64,000 nucleotides of DNA from Streptococcus hyovaginalis DSM 12219 (GTDB lineage Bacteria; Bacillota; Bacilli; Lactobacillales; Streptococcaceae). Within the stretch, counting starts at the first letter, position 1; the number at the start of each line of letters is the position of its first letter. Under the pieces are notes generated by a model. It saw nothing but the letters and a program-made list of their open reading frames with translations, was not told the DNA's origin and searched no databases. Made by a program: the position numbers and the translations under genes. Shown here piece after piece: positions 40,163 to 50,490 of the stretch. Where the stretch lies: assembly GCF_000420785.1 (NCBI RefSeq), contig NZ_ATVP01000005.1:62001-126000 (forward strand), given 5' to 3'.

Positions 40163-41629
40163 ATGAATTACACTGATGACAGTCTGACGCTTCATACCGA
40201 TCTTTACCAGATTAATATGATGCAGGTTTATTTTAATAAGGGCATCCACAATAAGCATGCTATTTTTGAACTCTACTTCCGTAAGCTACCTTTCGAAAAT
40301 GGTTTTGCGGTATTTGCTGGTTTAGAACGCATTGTTTCTTACCTAGAAAATCTTCGCTTTACGGAGACTGATATTGCTTATTTGCGTGAAGAAGGTTACC
40401 CAGAAGATTTTTTAGCCTACCTGCAAGCATTTAAGTTGGAGTTGTCTGTCAAGTCAGCGCGTGAAGGAGACTTGGTCTTTGCCAATGAACCCCTAGTACA
40501 AGTTGAGGGGCCATTAGCCCAATGTCAGCTTGTTGAAACAGCTCTCTTGAATATTGTCAATTTCCAAACCTTGATTGCTACTAAAGCAGCTCGTATTAAG
40601 ACAGTCATCGCTGACGAACCTCTTCTTGAATTTGGGACGCGTCGTGCGCAAGAGATGGACGCTGCTATTTGGGGAACACGTGCAGCGGTCATTGGTGGCG
40701 CAGATGCGACTTCCAATGTACGTGCGGGCAAGATTTTTGGCATTCCTGTGTCAGGAACACATGCCCACGCTATGGTTCAAGCCTATGGCAATGACTATGA
40801 AGCTTTTAAAGCCTATGCTGAAACGCATCAAAACTGTGTTTTCTTGGTCGATACTTATGATACCTTGAAGATTGGTGTCCCAGCAGCGATTAAGGTGGCC
40901 AAAGAGTTTGGCGATAAGATCAATTTCCAAGGTGTTCGTCTAGATTCTGGCGATATGGCTTATCTTTCTAAAGAAGTACGCAAGCAGCTGGATGAGGCTG
41001 GCTTCACAGATGCCAAAATTTATGCCTCAAACGATTTGGACGAAAATACCATTCTTAACTTGAAGATGCAAAAAGCTAAGATTGACGTCTGGGGTGTCGG
41101 AACGAAACTGATTACAGCATATGATCAACCGGCCCTTGGCGCTGTTTATAAGATTGTTTCCATTGAAGACGATAATGGTCATATGAAAGACACCATTAAG
41201 CTGTCTAATAATGCTGAAAAAGTCTCTACACCAGGTAAGAAGCAAGTTTGGCGTATTACCAGTCGAGAAAAAGGAAAATCAGAAGGGGATTATATCACTT
41301 TTTCGGATATTGATGTGACTAAAATGGATGAGATCCACATGTTCCACCCAGTTTATACTTATATCAATAAAACGGTAAAAGATTTTGATGCGGTTCCTCT
41401 CTTGACAGATATTTTCCAAAAAGGAAAACTAGTTTATGAGTTACCTGCTTTGGAAGAGATTAAAGAGTATGCGCGCAAGGAGCTAGAGGATCTATGGGAT
41501 GAGTACAAACGTGTCCTCAATCCACAGGAATACCCAGTGGACCTTGCCCAAGACGTCTGGGATAACAAGATGGCACTTATTGACCAAGTTCGAAAAGCAG
41601 CCTTTGCACAAGTAAAAGGAGATAAGTAA
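40163..41629 (+). CDS. pncB: nicotinate phosphoribosyltransferase
   Basis: 488-residue enzyme that makes nicotinate mononucleotide from nicotinate and PRPP (Preiss-Handler salvage of NAD). It has TDLYQINMM at the start, EFGTRRAQ, GTHAHAMVQ and GVRLDSGDMAYLS. Length matches the longer Gram-positive type. nadE follows with no gap, so salvage and the final NAD step are coexpressed. Confidence 0.96.
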   Translation: MNYTDDSLTLHTDLYQINMMQVYFNKGIHNKHAIFELYFRKLPFENGFAVFAGLERIVSYLENLRFTETDIAYLREEGYPEDFLAYLQAFKLELSVKSAREGDLVFANEPLVQVEGPLAQCQLVETALLNIVNFQTLIATKAARIKTVIADEPLLEFGTRRAQEMDAAIWGTRAAVIGGADATSNVRAGKIFGIPVSGTHAHAMVQAYGNDYEAFKAYAETHQNCVFLVDTYDTLKIGVPAAIKVAKEFGDKINFQGVRLDSGDMAYLSKEVRKQLDEAGFTDAKIYASNDLDENTILNLKMQKAKIDVWGVGTKLITAYDQPALGAVYKIVSIEDDNGHMKDTIKLSNNAEKVSTPGKKQVWRITSREKGKSEGDYITFSDIDVTKMDEIHMFHPVYTYINKTVKDFDAVPLLTDIFQKGKLVYELPALEEIKEYARKELEDLWDEYKRVLNPQEYPVDLAQDVWDNKMALIDQVRKAAFAQVKGDK

Positions 41630-42451
41630 GTGAGTTTACAAGCAGATATTATCAAGGAATTAGGCGTTAAGCCGGAAATTGATGCTAAGGAAGAGATTCG
41701 CCGATCAGTCGACTTCTTAAAAGCCTACCTCTTAAAGCATCCTTTCTTGAAAACCTTGGTTTTAGGGATTTCTGGTGGGCAAGATTCTACTCTAGCTGGA
41801 CGCTTGGCACAACTCGCCGTTGAAGAATTGCGTGAGGAAACCAAGGAAGATTATCAATTTATTGCTATTCGTCTTCCTTATGGAGTGCAGGCTGACGAAG
41901 CGGATGCGCAAAGAGCTCTGGCCTTTATTAAACCAGATAAGAGCTTGACGGTTAATATCAAAGAAGCTGTGGATGGTCAAGTTGCTGAATTAGCTAAAGC
42001 TGGTGTGGCAGTATCAGACTTCAATAAAGGCAATATCAAAGCCCGTCAACGCATGATTACTCAGTATGCTGTTGCTGGAGAGTACAGCGGTGCTGTTATC
42101 GGAACGGATCATGCTGCTGAAAACATTACCGGCTTTTTCACTAAGTTTGGTGATGGGGGTGCAGATATCTTGCCACTGTTTCGTCTCAACAAACGTCAGG
42201 GAAAACAGCTCTTGGCAGAGTTAGGTGCAGACAAAGCGCTTTATGAGAAAATCCCAACAGCAGATTTGGAAGAGAGCAAGCCAGGGATTGCCGATGAAGT
42301 CGCCTTAGGGGTGACTTATAACGACATAGATGACTACCTCGAAGGTAAACCAGTATCACCTGACGCCCAAGAAAAAATCGAAAACTGGTGGAAGAAAACC
42401 ATGCATAAACGCCACCTACCAATTACAGTATTTGATGAGTTTTGGAAGTGA
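41630..42451 (+). CDS. nadE: NH3-dependent NAD+ synthetase
   Basis: 273-residue enzyme amidating nicotinate adenine dinucleotide. It shows the PP-loop [35 protein letters not shown] and the C-terminal KRHLPI. There is no glutaminase domain, so ammonia is the donor. The start is a GTG immediately after the pncB stop. Confidence 0.96.
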   Translation: MSLQADIIKELGVKPEIDAKEEIRRSVDFLKAYLLKHPFLKTLVLGISGGQDSTLAGRLAQLAVEELREETKEDYQFIAIRLPYGVQADEADAQRALAFIKPDKSLTVNIKEAVDGQVAELAKAGVAVSDFNKGNIKARQRMITQYAVAGEYSGAVIGTDHAAENITGFFTKFGDGGADILPLFRLNKRQGKQLLAELGADKALYEKIPTADLEESKPGIADEVALGVTYNDIDDYLEGKPVSPDAQEKIENWWKKTMHKRHLPITVFDEFWK

Positions 42452-42455
42452 TTAG

Positions 42456-42478
42456 AAAGGACCATTGAGTCCTTTTTC
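42456..42478 (+). terminator. intrinsic terminator after nadE
   Basis: AAAGGAC (42456-42462) pairs with GTCCTTT (42469-42475) followed by TT. Confidence 0.7.
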
Positions 42479-42480
42479 TC

Positions 42481-42508
42481 TTGAATTATATTTTTGGAAG
42501 CGTATAAT
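42481..42508 (+). promoter_or_regulatory. promoter of pepC
   Basis: TTGAAT at 42481-42486, 16 bases, TATAAT at 42503-42508. Confidence 0.75.
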
Positions 42509-42538
42509 GATTGGTAATATGATTTTAGGAGGATGACA

Positions 42539-43876
42539 ATGTCTGAATTAACGCAAAACTTTACGGATCGCCTATTTGACAATTATCAAGCTAACCTTAA
42601 GTTTCAAGCAGTTGAAAATGCGGTGACGCATAATGGTCTCTTGAAATCTCTTGAAACACGGCAGAGTGCTGTTGAAAATGATCATGTTTTTTCAGTTGAT
42701 TTGACCAAAGATACTGTCTCCAACCAAAAAGCTTCTGGTCGTTGCTGGATGTTTGCCGCTTTAAATACCTTCCGTCACAAACTCATTACAGAGTTTAAAC
42801 TGGACAATTTTGAATTATCTCAAGCCCATACCTTTTTTTGGGATAAATACGAAAAATCCAATTGGTTCTTAGAAAATATCATTGCGACAGCAGATCAAGA
42901 ATTGGGTAGCCGCAAGGTTAAATTTCTCTTAGACGTCCCACAACAAGACGGTGGTCAATGGGATATGGTCGTGTCTCTTTTTGAAAAATACGGTGTTGTA
43001 CCAAAAGCTGCTTATCCAGAGTCCATCAGCTCAAGTAATAGTCGCGAACTTAACCAATATCTTAATAAGCTCTTGCGCCAAGATGCACAACTCTTACGGG
43101 AATTGATTGCACAAGGAGCTGATCAAGAGACGGTGCAAGCTAAGAAAGAAGCTTTGTTAGAGGAGGTCTTTAATTTCTTAGCCATGACATTGGGTTTACC
43201 ACCACGCTCCTTTGACTTTGCGTATCGGGATAAAGATAATCATTATCATAGTGATAAGAACATTACCCCTCAGGATTTCTATACCAAGTATGTTGGTCTT
43301 AAACTGGAGGATTATGTTTCCATTATTAATGCGCCAACAGCTGATAAGCCGTATGGAAAATCATACACTGTCGCGTTATTGGGAAATGTTGTCGGAAGCC
43401 GTGAGGTACGCTATCTAAATGTTGATATGAATCGTCTCAAGGAGTTGGCTATAGCTCAGATGCAAAGTGGTGAAACAGTCTGGTTTGGTTCAGATGTTGG
43501 TCAATTTTCTGATCGTCAGTCAGGTGTTATGGCGACTAACACTTACGACTTTGCAGCTGGTATGGATATTGATTTCAATCAAGATAAGGCTGGACGTTTG
43601 GATTATAGCGAGAGCTTGATGACACATGCCATGGTCCTAACGGGTGTTGACTTAGATCAAGGTGGCCAACCTCTCAAATGGAAAGTGGAAAATTCATGGG
43701 GAGATAAAGTTGGTGAAAAAGGCTATTTTGTAGCTTCAGATGCCTGGATGGATGAGTATACTTATCAAATTGTTGTGCGCAAGGACTTACTAACCCAAGA
43801 GGAATTAGCCGCTTATGAAGCGCAACCAGAAGTTTTGAAACCTTGGGATCCGATGGGAGCCTTAGCCTCTCGATAA
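42539..43876 (+). CDS. pepC: aminopeptidase C (bleomycin hydrolase family)
   Basis: 445-residue cysteine peptidase of family C1B that removes N-terminal residues from peptides in the cytoplasm; homologues are hexamers. The catalytic Cys is in SGRCWMFAALN, the His in THAMVLTG and the Asn in VENSWGD. The ATG at 42539 is six bases after AGGAGG; the ATG at 42533 touches that site directly and was rejected. Confidence 0.96.
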   Translation: MSELTQNFTDRLFDNYQANLKFQAVENAVTHNGLLKSLETRQSAVENDHVFSVDLTKDTVSNQKASGRCWMFAALNTFRHKLITEFKLDNFELSQAHTFFWDKYEKSNWFLENIIATADQELGSRKVKFLLDVPQQDGGQWDMVVSLFEKYGVVPKAAYPESISSSNSRELNQYLNKLLRQDAQLLRELIAQGADQETVQAKKEALLEEVFNFLAMTLGLPPRSFDFAYRDKDNHYHSDKNITPQDFYTKYVGLKLEDYVSIINAPTADKPYGKSYTVALLGNVVGSREVRYLNVDMNRLKELAIAQMQSGETVWFGSDVGQFSDRQSGVMATNTYDFAAGMDIDFNQDKAGRLDYSESLMTHAMVLTGVDLDQGGQPLKWKVENSWGDKVGEKGYFVASDAWMDEYTYQIVVRKDLLTQEELAAYEAQPEVLKPWDPMGALASR

Positions 43877-43902
43877 TAATAAATGATGTTTTTAATGTTT
43901 TA

Positions 43903-43919
43903 TATAGTCTATAACTATA
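43903..43919 (+). promoter_or_regulatory. MET-box (LysR-type MtaR/MetR operator) upstream of metQNP
   Basis: TATAGTCTATAACTATA matches the streptococcal MET-box TATAGTTTnAAACTATA at 14 of 16 defined positions, with perfect ATATAGT/ACTATAT arms (43902-43908, 43914-43920). It ends about 22 bases before the -35, the usual place for a LysR-type activator. Confidence 0.75.
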
Positions 43920-43941
43920 TCTAAACCTAAGTTTTAACAAC

Positions 43942-43970
43942 TTGTTTTTTATAGCTACATGTGCCATAAT
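43942..43970 (+). promoter_or_regulatory. promoter of metQ
   Basis: TTGTTT at 43942-43947, 17 bases, CATAAT at 43965-43970. The leader to the metQ ATG is about 30 bases. Confidence 0.7.
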
Positions 43971-44007
43971 GAAAAAGCATTTAAAATTATTTAAGAGGTA
44001 CATTATT

Positions 44008-44877
44008 ATGACATTGAAAAAAGTATTAGGAATAACAGGAATTGCGCTTGCATCAACACTTGTCTTAGCAGCATGTTCCAACGACGACGCAGCTGATGAC
44101 AAAAATGAAGTGCGTGTCGGTGTGATGACATTGACAGACGCGACAGAGCCTATCTGGGATCGCGTTGAAGAGTTGGCTGACAAAGAAGGTGTTGATTTAG
44201 AATTTACAGAGTTCACAGACTACACACAGCCTAATAAAGCTTTGAAAAATGGCGAAATCGATGTTAATGCTTTCCAACATTATAATTTCTTGAATGATTG
44301 GAACAAGAAAAATGACGGTGATTTAGTAGCTGCCGCTGACACTCTTCTTAGCCCAATCCATCTTTTCTCTGGGCTTGATGGTGACAAGGCTAAATACACA
44401 GATGTCAAAGATATCCCCGAAGGGGCAACGATTTCAGTGCCAAACGATGCAACCAATGAAAGCCGTGCGCTCTATGTCCTCCAGTCAGCAGGTTTGATTA
44501 AATTATCTAAATCTGGTGAAGAAGTGGCTACCTTGGATGACATTACGTCGAATCCGAAAGATTTGGATATCAAAGAGATTGCAGCGGATCAAGCAGCTTC
44601 TACTTTAACATCTGTTGATGCCGCTATCATCAACAATAACTATGCTGTTGATGCTGGTGTTGATTATGACACATCTCTCTTTACAGAAGAGAAAAATGAT
44701 AGTTCACAACAATGGATCAACATCATTGCAGCACAAAAAGGTTGGGAAAAATCTGATAAAGCAGATGCTATTAAGACCTTAATCAAAGTCTATCAAACCG
44801 ATGAAGTAGCAGGTTTGATTGATAAATATTCTAAAGGAACAGACGTTGCCATCTGGGAAGGTGCTCCTGAAAAATAG
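44008..44877 (+). CDS. metQ: methionine ABC transporter substrate-binding lipoprotein
   Basis: 289-residue NlpA-family binding protein. The signal peptide ends in the lipobox LAAC, so it is lipid-anchored outside the membrane. VGVMTLTDATEPIWD and NAFQHYNFL are characteristic of MetQ. The ATG at 44008 was chosen because it opens directly on the signal peptide with AGAGG ahead. Upstream lies a MET-box; metN and metP follow after a hairpin. Confidence 0.93.
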   Translation: MTLKKVLGITGIALASTLVLAACSNDDAADDKNEVRVGVMTLTDATEPIWDRVEELADKEGVDLEFTEFTDYTQPNKALKNGEIDVNAFQHYNFLNDWNKKNDGDLVAAADTLLSPIHLFSGLDGDKAKYTDVKDIPEGATISVPNDATNESRALYVLQSAGLIKLSKSGEEVATLDDITSNPKDLDIKEIAADQAASTLTSVDAAIINNNYAVDAGVDYDTSLFTEEKNDSSQQWINIIAAQKGWEKSDKADAIKTLIKVYQTDEVAGLIDKYSKGTDVAIWEGAPEK

Positions 44878-44904
44878 TTCCTTAACAACTATCTAAATGG
44901 CTAT

Positions 44905-44938
44905 AAAATAGGTGTGTGATGAGCACTCCTGTTTTATT
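44905..44938 (+). terminator. stem-loop between metQ and metN, partial terminator
   Basis: AAAATAGGTGTG (44905-44916) pairs with CACTCCTGTTTT (44924-44935) with one mismatch and one U-G pair. Such a hairpin after the binding-protein gene would give more metQ than metNP mRNA. Confidence 0.6.
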
Positions 44939-44999
44939 GTTATAAGGTAAAACAAATTTTGGCTAGTCGTAGATATGATATAGAGGAGTCAGTACAAAA

Positions 45000-46064
45000 A
45001 TGAGTCATGCGATTATTGATCTAGAACATATTGACATTACCTTTCACCAAAAGAAACGTGTGATTGAGGCTGTTAGAGATGTTTCAGTAACCATCAATAA
45101 AGGTGATATATACGGAATCGTCGGTTATTCAGGAGCTGGAAAATCCACCTTGGTGCGTGTGATTAATCTGCTTCAGGTACCGACAAAGGGGAAAATTACA
45201 ATTAATGGCGATGTGACCTTTGACAATGGTCAGGTGCAATTATCATCTGCTCAACTGCGTCAAAAGCGTCAAAAAATCGGAATGATTTTCCAACATTTTA
45301 ATTTGATGGCACAGAAAACCGCTTATGAGAATGTAGCATTTGCTTTGCGACACTCCAAATTGAGCAAAGAAGACAAAGCGAAAAAGGTTTCAGAGTTGCT
45401 GGAATTGGTTGGTCTATCAGATCGTGCGGATAATTACCCAGCACAGCTGTCAGGTGGACAGAAACAACGTGTCGCGATTGCGCGAGCGCTTGCCAATGAT
45501 CCAGAGATCCTCATTTCAGATGAATCGACCTCTGCTCTGGATCCTAGGACAACCAAACAGATTTTGGCTTTGTTGCAGGATTTGAATCAAAAATTGGGCT
45601 TGACGGTCGTTATGATTACGCATGAAATGCAGATTGTCAAAGATATTTGTAACCGTGTTGCCGTTATGCAAAATGGTGTTCTTATCGAGGAAGGCTCTGT
45701 CCTTGAGATTTTCTCAAAACCACAGGCAGCCCTAACTCAAGAGTTCATCAAGACGGCTACAGGAATCGATGAAGCCATGCTCAAGATTGCCCAACAGGAT
45801 GTTGTGATCAATTTGGCGAAAGGTTCCCTCTTGGTGCAGCTTAATTATGCTGGGACATCGACAGATGAGCCGATTTTGAACGATATTTATAAACGATTCC
45901 AGGTCACTGCCAATATTTTATATGGTAATATTGAAATCCTGGACCATACTCCTGTTGGTGAGATGGTGGTGATTTTATCAGGCACACTGGATAATTTATC
46001 GGCTGCGCAAGATGCCATCACTAAAGCAGGTATAGAGTTAACCATTTTGAAGAGAGGTGTTTAG
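45000..46064 (+). CDS. metN: methionine ABC transporter ATP-binding protein
   Basis: 354-residue ATPase: Walker [10 protein letters not shown], signature LSGGQKQR, Walker [12 protein letters not shown], and a C-terminal NIL regulatory domain (about 275-354) that binds methionine and causes trans-inhibition in characterised MetN. GAGGAG precedes the ATG. metP follows with no gap. Confidence 0.96.
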   Translation: MSHAIIDLEHIDITFHQKKRVIEAVRDVSVTINKGDIYGIVGYSGAGKSTLVRVINLLQVPTKGKITINGDVTFDNGQVQLSSAQLRQKRQKIGMIFQHFNLMAQKTAYENVAFALRHSKLSKEDKAKKVSELLELVGLSDRADNYPAQLSGGQKQRVAIARALANDPEILISDESTSALDPRTTKQILALLQDLNQKLGLTVVMITHEMQIVKDICNRVAVMQNGVLIEEGSVLEIFSKPQAALTQEFIKTATGIDEAMLKIAQQDVVINLAKGSLLVQLNYAGTSTDEPILNDIYKRFQVTANILYGNIEILDHTPVGEMVVILSGTLDNLSAAQDAITKAGIELTILKRGV

Positions 46065-46757
46065 ATGTCGGGCTGGATTGAAACGTATTTGCCTAATGTT
46101 TACAATATTGGATGGGCTGGGGATAATGGGTGGTTGGCTGCGATCAACGCAACGCTTTACATGACGATTATTTCTTTTATTATCGGAGGCTTTCTTGGAC
46201 TGTTAGCAGGACTTTTTCTAGTGTTAACAGGTCCAGGGGGTGTTATCGAAAATCGCCCAGTATTTCAAGTTTTAGATAAGGTAACGTCCGTTTTTCGTGC
46301 GATTCCTTTTATTATTTTACTGGCTATTTTAGCGCCTGTAACCTTCATCATCGTTAAGACAAATCTTGGTGCCACAGCAGCTTTGGTTCCCTTATCTGCG
46401 GCAACTTTTCCTTTCTTTGCGCGTCAGGTTCAAGTGGTGTTATCAGAATTGGACCGAGGCGTTATTGAAGCAGCTCAGGCATCGGGTGCCACGCTCTTTG
46501 ATATTATTAAGGTCTACTTGAGTGAAGGCTTACCAGATCTTATCCGTGTATCAACGGTAACTTTGATCTCTTTAGTCGGTGAAACAGCTATGGCAGGAGC
46601 TATTGGAGCAGGTGGTCTAGGGAATGTTGCAATTTCTTACGGTTACAATCGCTCAAATACAGATGTCACCTTTGTAGCGACTTTGGCTATCCTCTTGCTT
46701 ATTTTTGCCATTCAATTTATCGGGGATGTTTTGACGCGTAAACTAAGCCACCGTTAG
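46065..46757 (+). CDS. metP: methionine ABC transporter permease
   Basis: 230-residue MetI-type permease with about five membrane helices and the EAA loop in GVIEAAQASGATLFDI. It begins directly after the metN stop. With MetQ and MetN it completes the D/L-methionine importer. Confidence 0.95.
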   Translation: MSGWIETYLPNVYNIGWAGDNGWLAAINATLYMTIISFIIGGFLGLLAGLFLVLTGPGGVIENRPVFQVLDKVTSVFRAIPFIILLAILAPVTFIIVKTNLGATAALVPLSAATFPFFARQVQVVLSELDRGVIEAAQASGATLFDIIKVYLSEGLPDLIRVSTVTLISLVGETAMAGAIGAGGLGNVAISYGYNRSNTDVTFVATLAILLLIFAIQFIGDVLTRKLSHR

Positions 46758-46812
46758 ATAGGGACTGAATGCTTCTTATTTTTGAATGAGAGCTGGTTTT
46801 CCGATTTATTTA

Positions 46813-46871
46813 TGGTATAATCTTCTCTATGAGATTTGATAATAATGAAAAAAGCTGAAATAGCTTTTTTT
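46813..46871 (+). promoter_or_regulatory. sstT promoter followed by terminator-like leader hairpin (possible attenuator)
   Basis: TGGTATAAT at 46813-46821 is an extended -10. About 20 bases after the expected start, AAAAAAGCT (46848-46856) pairs with AGCTTTTTT (46862-46870), ending in Ts: an intrinsic terminator inside the leader, about 50 bases before sstT. It may end the met operon, attenuate sstT, or both. Confidence 0.55.
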
Positions 46872-46919
46872 GTTTGTCTGTCATCAGACACGATTAAGAA
46901 GTATTCCGTAGGAGATATT

Positions 46920-48128
46920 ATGAAAAGAACGATGATGATTTGGCGCAGGATTAGCCTGATCAAACGTATTGTTATTGGGGTAGTCATAGGAGCTCTTTTG
47001 GCTCTCATATTGCCCCAGTTTCAATTGGTAGGACTAGTGGGGCAATTATTTGTTGGTGGCCTTAAAGCGATCGCTCCCTTGCTGGTCTTTACATTGGTTT
47101 CCAGTGCCCTGTCGCAAACGCGTAAGGGGCAAAAGAGTAATATGAAGACAGTGATTCTTCTATACCTTTTGGGCACTTTTTTGGCGGCCCTTATGGCTGT
47201 GGTAACCTATTATGTTTTTCCGATTACCTTGACCCTGTCTGAGGGAACGAGTGCTCGTGCAGATGCACCGGATGGTATCGGCCAAGTTTTCCAATCCCTA
47301 CTTTTGAACATTGTGGATAATCCGATAAATGCGCTAGCTCAGGCTAACTATATTGGGATCCTATCTTGGGCAGTCATCTTTGGGATGGCGTTTAGATCTG
47401 CAAATGCGCAAACGAAGGAGCTTCTGGCGACCTTAGCTGATGTGACAGCACAAATTGTTAAGGGTATCATTAATTTAGCGCCCTTTGGTATTATGGGGCT
47501 GGTTTTTACAACGATCTCTGAGAATGGTTTGTCCGTTTTGGCAGACTATGGGCTGCTGTTGTTGGTATTGGTTGGGAATATGTTAGTGGTAGCGCTAATT
47601 ATTAATCCTATTTTGGGTTATCTGATGATGGGGGAAAATCCTTATCCACTGGTCTTTCAATGTTTGAGAGAGTCAGGAGTGACAGCTTTCTTTACCAGAA
47701 GCTCTGCGGCCAATATCCCGGTGAACATGCGACTTTGTGAGAAATTGGGCTTGAACCCAGATACTTATTCGGTATCAATTCCTCTTGGTGCCACGATTAA
47801 TATGGCGGGAGCAGCTATTACGATTAATGTTCTAACTTTAGCAGCTGCACAAACCTTGGGGATAAAAGTTGATTTTGCAACGGCTGTTGTTTTGAGTGTG
47901 GTTGCGGCTATATCAGCATGTGGTGCTTCTGGTGTTACAGGTGGTTCATTGCTATTGATTCCGGTAGCCTGTAGTTTATTTGGTATTTCAAACGATATTG
48001 CCATGCAGGTTGTGGGAATTGGTTTTATTGTAGGGGTCATACAAGACTCTTGTGAAACAGCCTTGAACTCTTCTACCGATGTGTTCTTTACGGCTGTCGC
48101 CGAGAAATCTCGCTTTAACAAAGGTTAA
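46920..48128 (+). CDS. sstT: serine/threonine:Na+ symporter
   Basis: 402-residue DAACS-family secondary transporter with eight or so membrane helices and reentrant loops. It has [23 protein letters not shown] and [15 protein letters not shown], which distinguish SstT from glutamate carriers. The ATG at 46920 follows TAGGAGA; the frame is open back to 46836 through the leader hairpin and was not used as start. A strong terminator follows. Confidence 0.93.
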   Translation: MKRTMMIWRRISLIKRIVIGVVIGALLALILPQFQLVGLVGQLFVGGLKAIAPLLVFTLVSSALSQTRKGQKSNMKTVILLYLLGTFLAALMAVVTYYVFPITLTLSEGTSARADAPDGIGQVFQSLLLNIVDNPINALAQANYIGILSWAVIFGMAFRSANAQTKELLATLADVTAQIVKGIINLAPFGIMGLVFTTISENGLSVLADYGLLLLVLVGNMLVVALIINPILGYLMMGENPYPLVFQCLRESGVTAFFTRSSAANIPVNMRLCEKLGLNPDTYSVSIPLGATINMAGAAITINVLTLAAAQTLGIKVDFATAVVLSVVAAISACGASGVTGGSLLLIPVACSLFGISNDIAMQVVGIGFIVGVIQDSCETALNSSTDVFFTAVAEKSRFNKG

Positions 48129-48130
48129 TG

Positions 48131-48166
48131 AAAAGCGCTTAGGAGTGCTCCTAAGCGCTTTTTTGA
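48131..48166 (+). terminator. strong terminator after sstT
   Basis: A perfect 15-base stem (AAAAGCGCTTAGGAG at 48131-48145 against 48148-48162), then Ts. The convergent ktrA gene ends 240 bases further on. Confidence 0.92.
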
Positions 48167-48405
48167 TATGTAAGGTAAATGGTGAGACAGAAAATGGCTC
48201 TGTTCCAAGTAATGTTTTAGAGCTGACATGCAGAAAAATTCCTTTCTTGTCATAGAGAGGGATTCTTTTTATCCAGATGATCTCGTATTTTTACTACGTT
48301 TACTCTTGGTATCAAATTTTGGGATAAGGTGATGCTATCAGCAGCTTTATCTTAGCATAAAGGATAAGCTCTTATTGAGTTGTCCTTACACACATGGAGT
48401 TGTCG

Positions 48406-49077
48406 TTATTTTAAGTAGCCGAGATAGTCAAATTTTTCAAAAGTTCTTGAGTTAGCGACCGCACTGATATGAATATCGGCAGGTAGTGGGTCTTTGGGGT
48501 TGAAATTGGTAATGAGCCCCTCGGTGTTACCTGTTCTGAGACCGACCACGTTAATTTCATATTTAGTGCGCAGGTCTAGGCTAATCAAGGACTGGCCGAT
48601 CCATTTTTGTGGGATTGAAAATTCAATGATTGAAATGTCGTCTTCAACATGGATGATGTTTGAGATATGTCTTCTTAAGATATGTGAAGCCAGAGATTTT
48701 CCTGAGGCGCGTTCAGGCATAATCACACGGTTGGCTCCAATATTGTATAGGACATCTTCGAAGAGACCGCTTTTAGCCTTGGCAATAATATTGGGAACGC
48801 CTAATTTTTTACAGTGCATGACAGCGAGAACAGAAGCTTCTAAGCTGTTTCCTGTAGCAATTACTACAGTATCACAATGTTCGATGCCGACATTCTCGAG
48901 GAATTCGTAGTTGGTAATGTCCCCTACAGCAGCGCGTGTCACGGTATTTGAGACCGCTTGGACATGGTCTTCACGGTAGTCTAAAGCGATGACTTCTTGA
49001 TCGAATGTGCATAATTCTTCAGCAACGGTTCTCCCGAAAATACCTAGACCGAGCACACCTATGATTTTTTTTGACAC
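48406..49077 (-). CDS. ktrA: Ktr potassium uptake regulatory subunit
   Basis: 223-residue cytosolic RCK protein: an N-terminal Rossmann domain (GLGIFGRTVAEEL) binding ATP/ADP or NAD(H) and a C-terminal RCK_C domain (about 140-223), which in other Firmicutes binds c-di-AMP. It gates the KtrB channel. It lies 19 bases after ktrB in the order rsmG-ktrB-ktrA. Confidence 0.93.
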   Translation of the reverse strand: MSKKIIGVLGLGIFGRTVAEELCTFDQEVIALDYREDHVQAVSNTVTRAAVGDITNYEFLENVGIEHCDTVVIATGNSLEASVLAVMHCKKLGVPNIIAKAKSGLFEDVLYNIGANRVIMPERASGKSLASHILRRHISNIIHVEDDISIIEFSIPQKWIGQSLISLDLRTKYEINVVGLRTGNTEGLITNFNPKDPLPADIHISAVANSRTFEKFDYLGYLK

Positions 49078-49096
49078 AATAATTTCCTTTCTTGTA

Positions 49097-50470
49097 CTAA
49101 CCTACGGAAATGTTAGTTTTAGCATAATGAATAGTGTTTTCCTGTTTTTGAAGTAGGCTAAGTAAAACGGTAATCGGACCGACTCGGCCTAAAAACATCA
49201 GGGCCATGATAATGAAGCGACCGGCCATAGAGAGCTCTGAGGTTGTGTTCATCGAAACGCCAACAGTTGCGATAGCAGAGGCTACTTCAAAGAGTAATTT
49301 AAAGGGATTTAAGTTAGAATCTGTCACCAATAACAGCAAATAGCCTAGCATCATGGTTCCGAAGAAAAAAATGATCACAGTTAGGGTCTGTTTAATGACC
49401 TTATTATCGATGGAGCGATGATTGAAGGTGACCTCGGTTTGACCAGACAATTCGGCCTTGAATAAGAGTGCCATGATAGCAATGACTGTCACTTTTACCC
49501 CCCCGGCTGTACCTCCTGGAGCTCCCCCCATAACCATCTGAATCATATACAGAAAATTGGTAGCTGGCTTGGCGTGTTCGTAATTGATTGTAGCAAAACC
49601 AGCTGTACGCATGGTCACAGTTTGGAAAAATGAAGTTTGCAGTTGTTGGAAAGTTGTTAGATTCCCAATTGTTTGACTATTATCGATTTCGAGGAGCCAG
49701 CTTACTAAGGTTCCAATAACTAATATAATCGTGGTTGTTTGAAGGACCAATCGTGATTGATTAGACAGCGGTTTATATAGGGTAGTCAAACGTTTGGGGC
49801 GACTAGTATGATAGCTTTTGATCGCGTGAATTAAGTCTTGCCAAACACCAAATCCAAGTCCTCCTGCGATGATTAACCCCGCAATGGTGAAATTGATAAG
49901 AGGTGAAGTAGTGAAACCTTGAAGACTGGATGATCCGAAATTATCAAAGCCTGCATTACAAAAAGCAGAAACAGCTAAGAAAATGGCATTAAAGATACCA
50001 TTTCCCAGGCCAAATCGTGGGATAAAATCGATCATGAGGATAGTAGCAGCTATGGCTTCAATGACAAAGGTCAAGCAATAAACATGATAGAGAAAAGCTT
50101 TTAAATCCTGGCTGCTATCTCTGCTTAAGGCGGATTGTAGCAGGGTTTGATCGGATAGATTCATTTTACGGTGCAGGGCTAAACTACTCATGGCGATAAG
50201 GGTAACGAGCCCCAGGCCACCAACCTGCATCAGGATCATTGCAATGATTTGTCCCAAACCATTATAGACGTCACCAATGGCAAAGACAGACAGTCCCGTT
50301 ACACATACCATTGAGACGACATTAAATAAATGGTCGAGATAGACCGTTTTTGGCGCATGCGCATAGTGCATGATTGGCATAGACAATAGAAAGCTGCCAA
50401 TAAGGATAACGATTAAAAAACTAAAGCTAAGTTGCTGGGTAACAGACCATTTTTTGATTATGGATGGCAT
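49097..50470 (-). CDS. ktrB: Ktr potassium uptake membrane subunit
   Basis: About 457 residues, TrkH/KtrB superfamily, with four M1-P-M2 repeats; filter regions read VTGLSVF, SAFCNAGFDNFG, RTAGFATIN and ATVGVSMN. It carries K+ with Na+ coupling. The ATG at 50470 was chosen because AAAGGA lies six bases ahead; an in-frame ATG overlapping the rsmG stop at 50491 has no such site. Confidence 0.92.
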   Translation of the reverse strand: MPSIIKKWSVTQQLSFSFLIVILIGSFLLSMPIMHYAHAPKTVYLDHLFNVVSMVCVTGLSVFAIGDVYNGLGQIIAMILMQVGGLGLVTLIAMSSLALHRKMNLSDQTLLQSALSRDSSQDLKAFLYHVYCLTFVIEAIAATILMIDFIPRFGLGNGIFNAIFLAVSAFCNAGFDNFGSSSLQGFTTSPLINFTIAGLIIAGGLGFGVWQDLIHAIKSYHTSRPKRLTTLYKPLSNQSRLVLQTTTIILVIGTLVSWLLEIDNSQTIGNLTTFQQLQTSFFQTVTMRTAGFATINYEHAKPATNFLYMIQMVMGGAPGGTAGGVKVTVIAIMALLFKAELSGQTEVTFNHRSIDNKVIKQTLTVIIFFFGTMMLGYLLLLVTDSNLNPFKLLFEVASAIATVGVSMNTTSELSMAGRFIIMALMFLGRVGPITVLLSLLQKQENTIHYAKTNISVG

Positions 50471-50490
50471 GGTGTTCCTTTCTGAAGCCA

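Noticed and set aside
46836..46919. SstT beginning upstream of 46920
   Set aside because: The extension codes through a terminator hairpin and lacks a ribosome site; TAGGAGA precedes 46920.
48214..48224. GTTTTAGAGCT, identical to the first bases of a streptococcal type II-A CRISPR repeat
   Set aside because: It occurs once, only 11 bases match, no spacer periodicity or cas gene is near.
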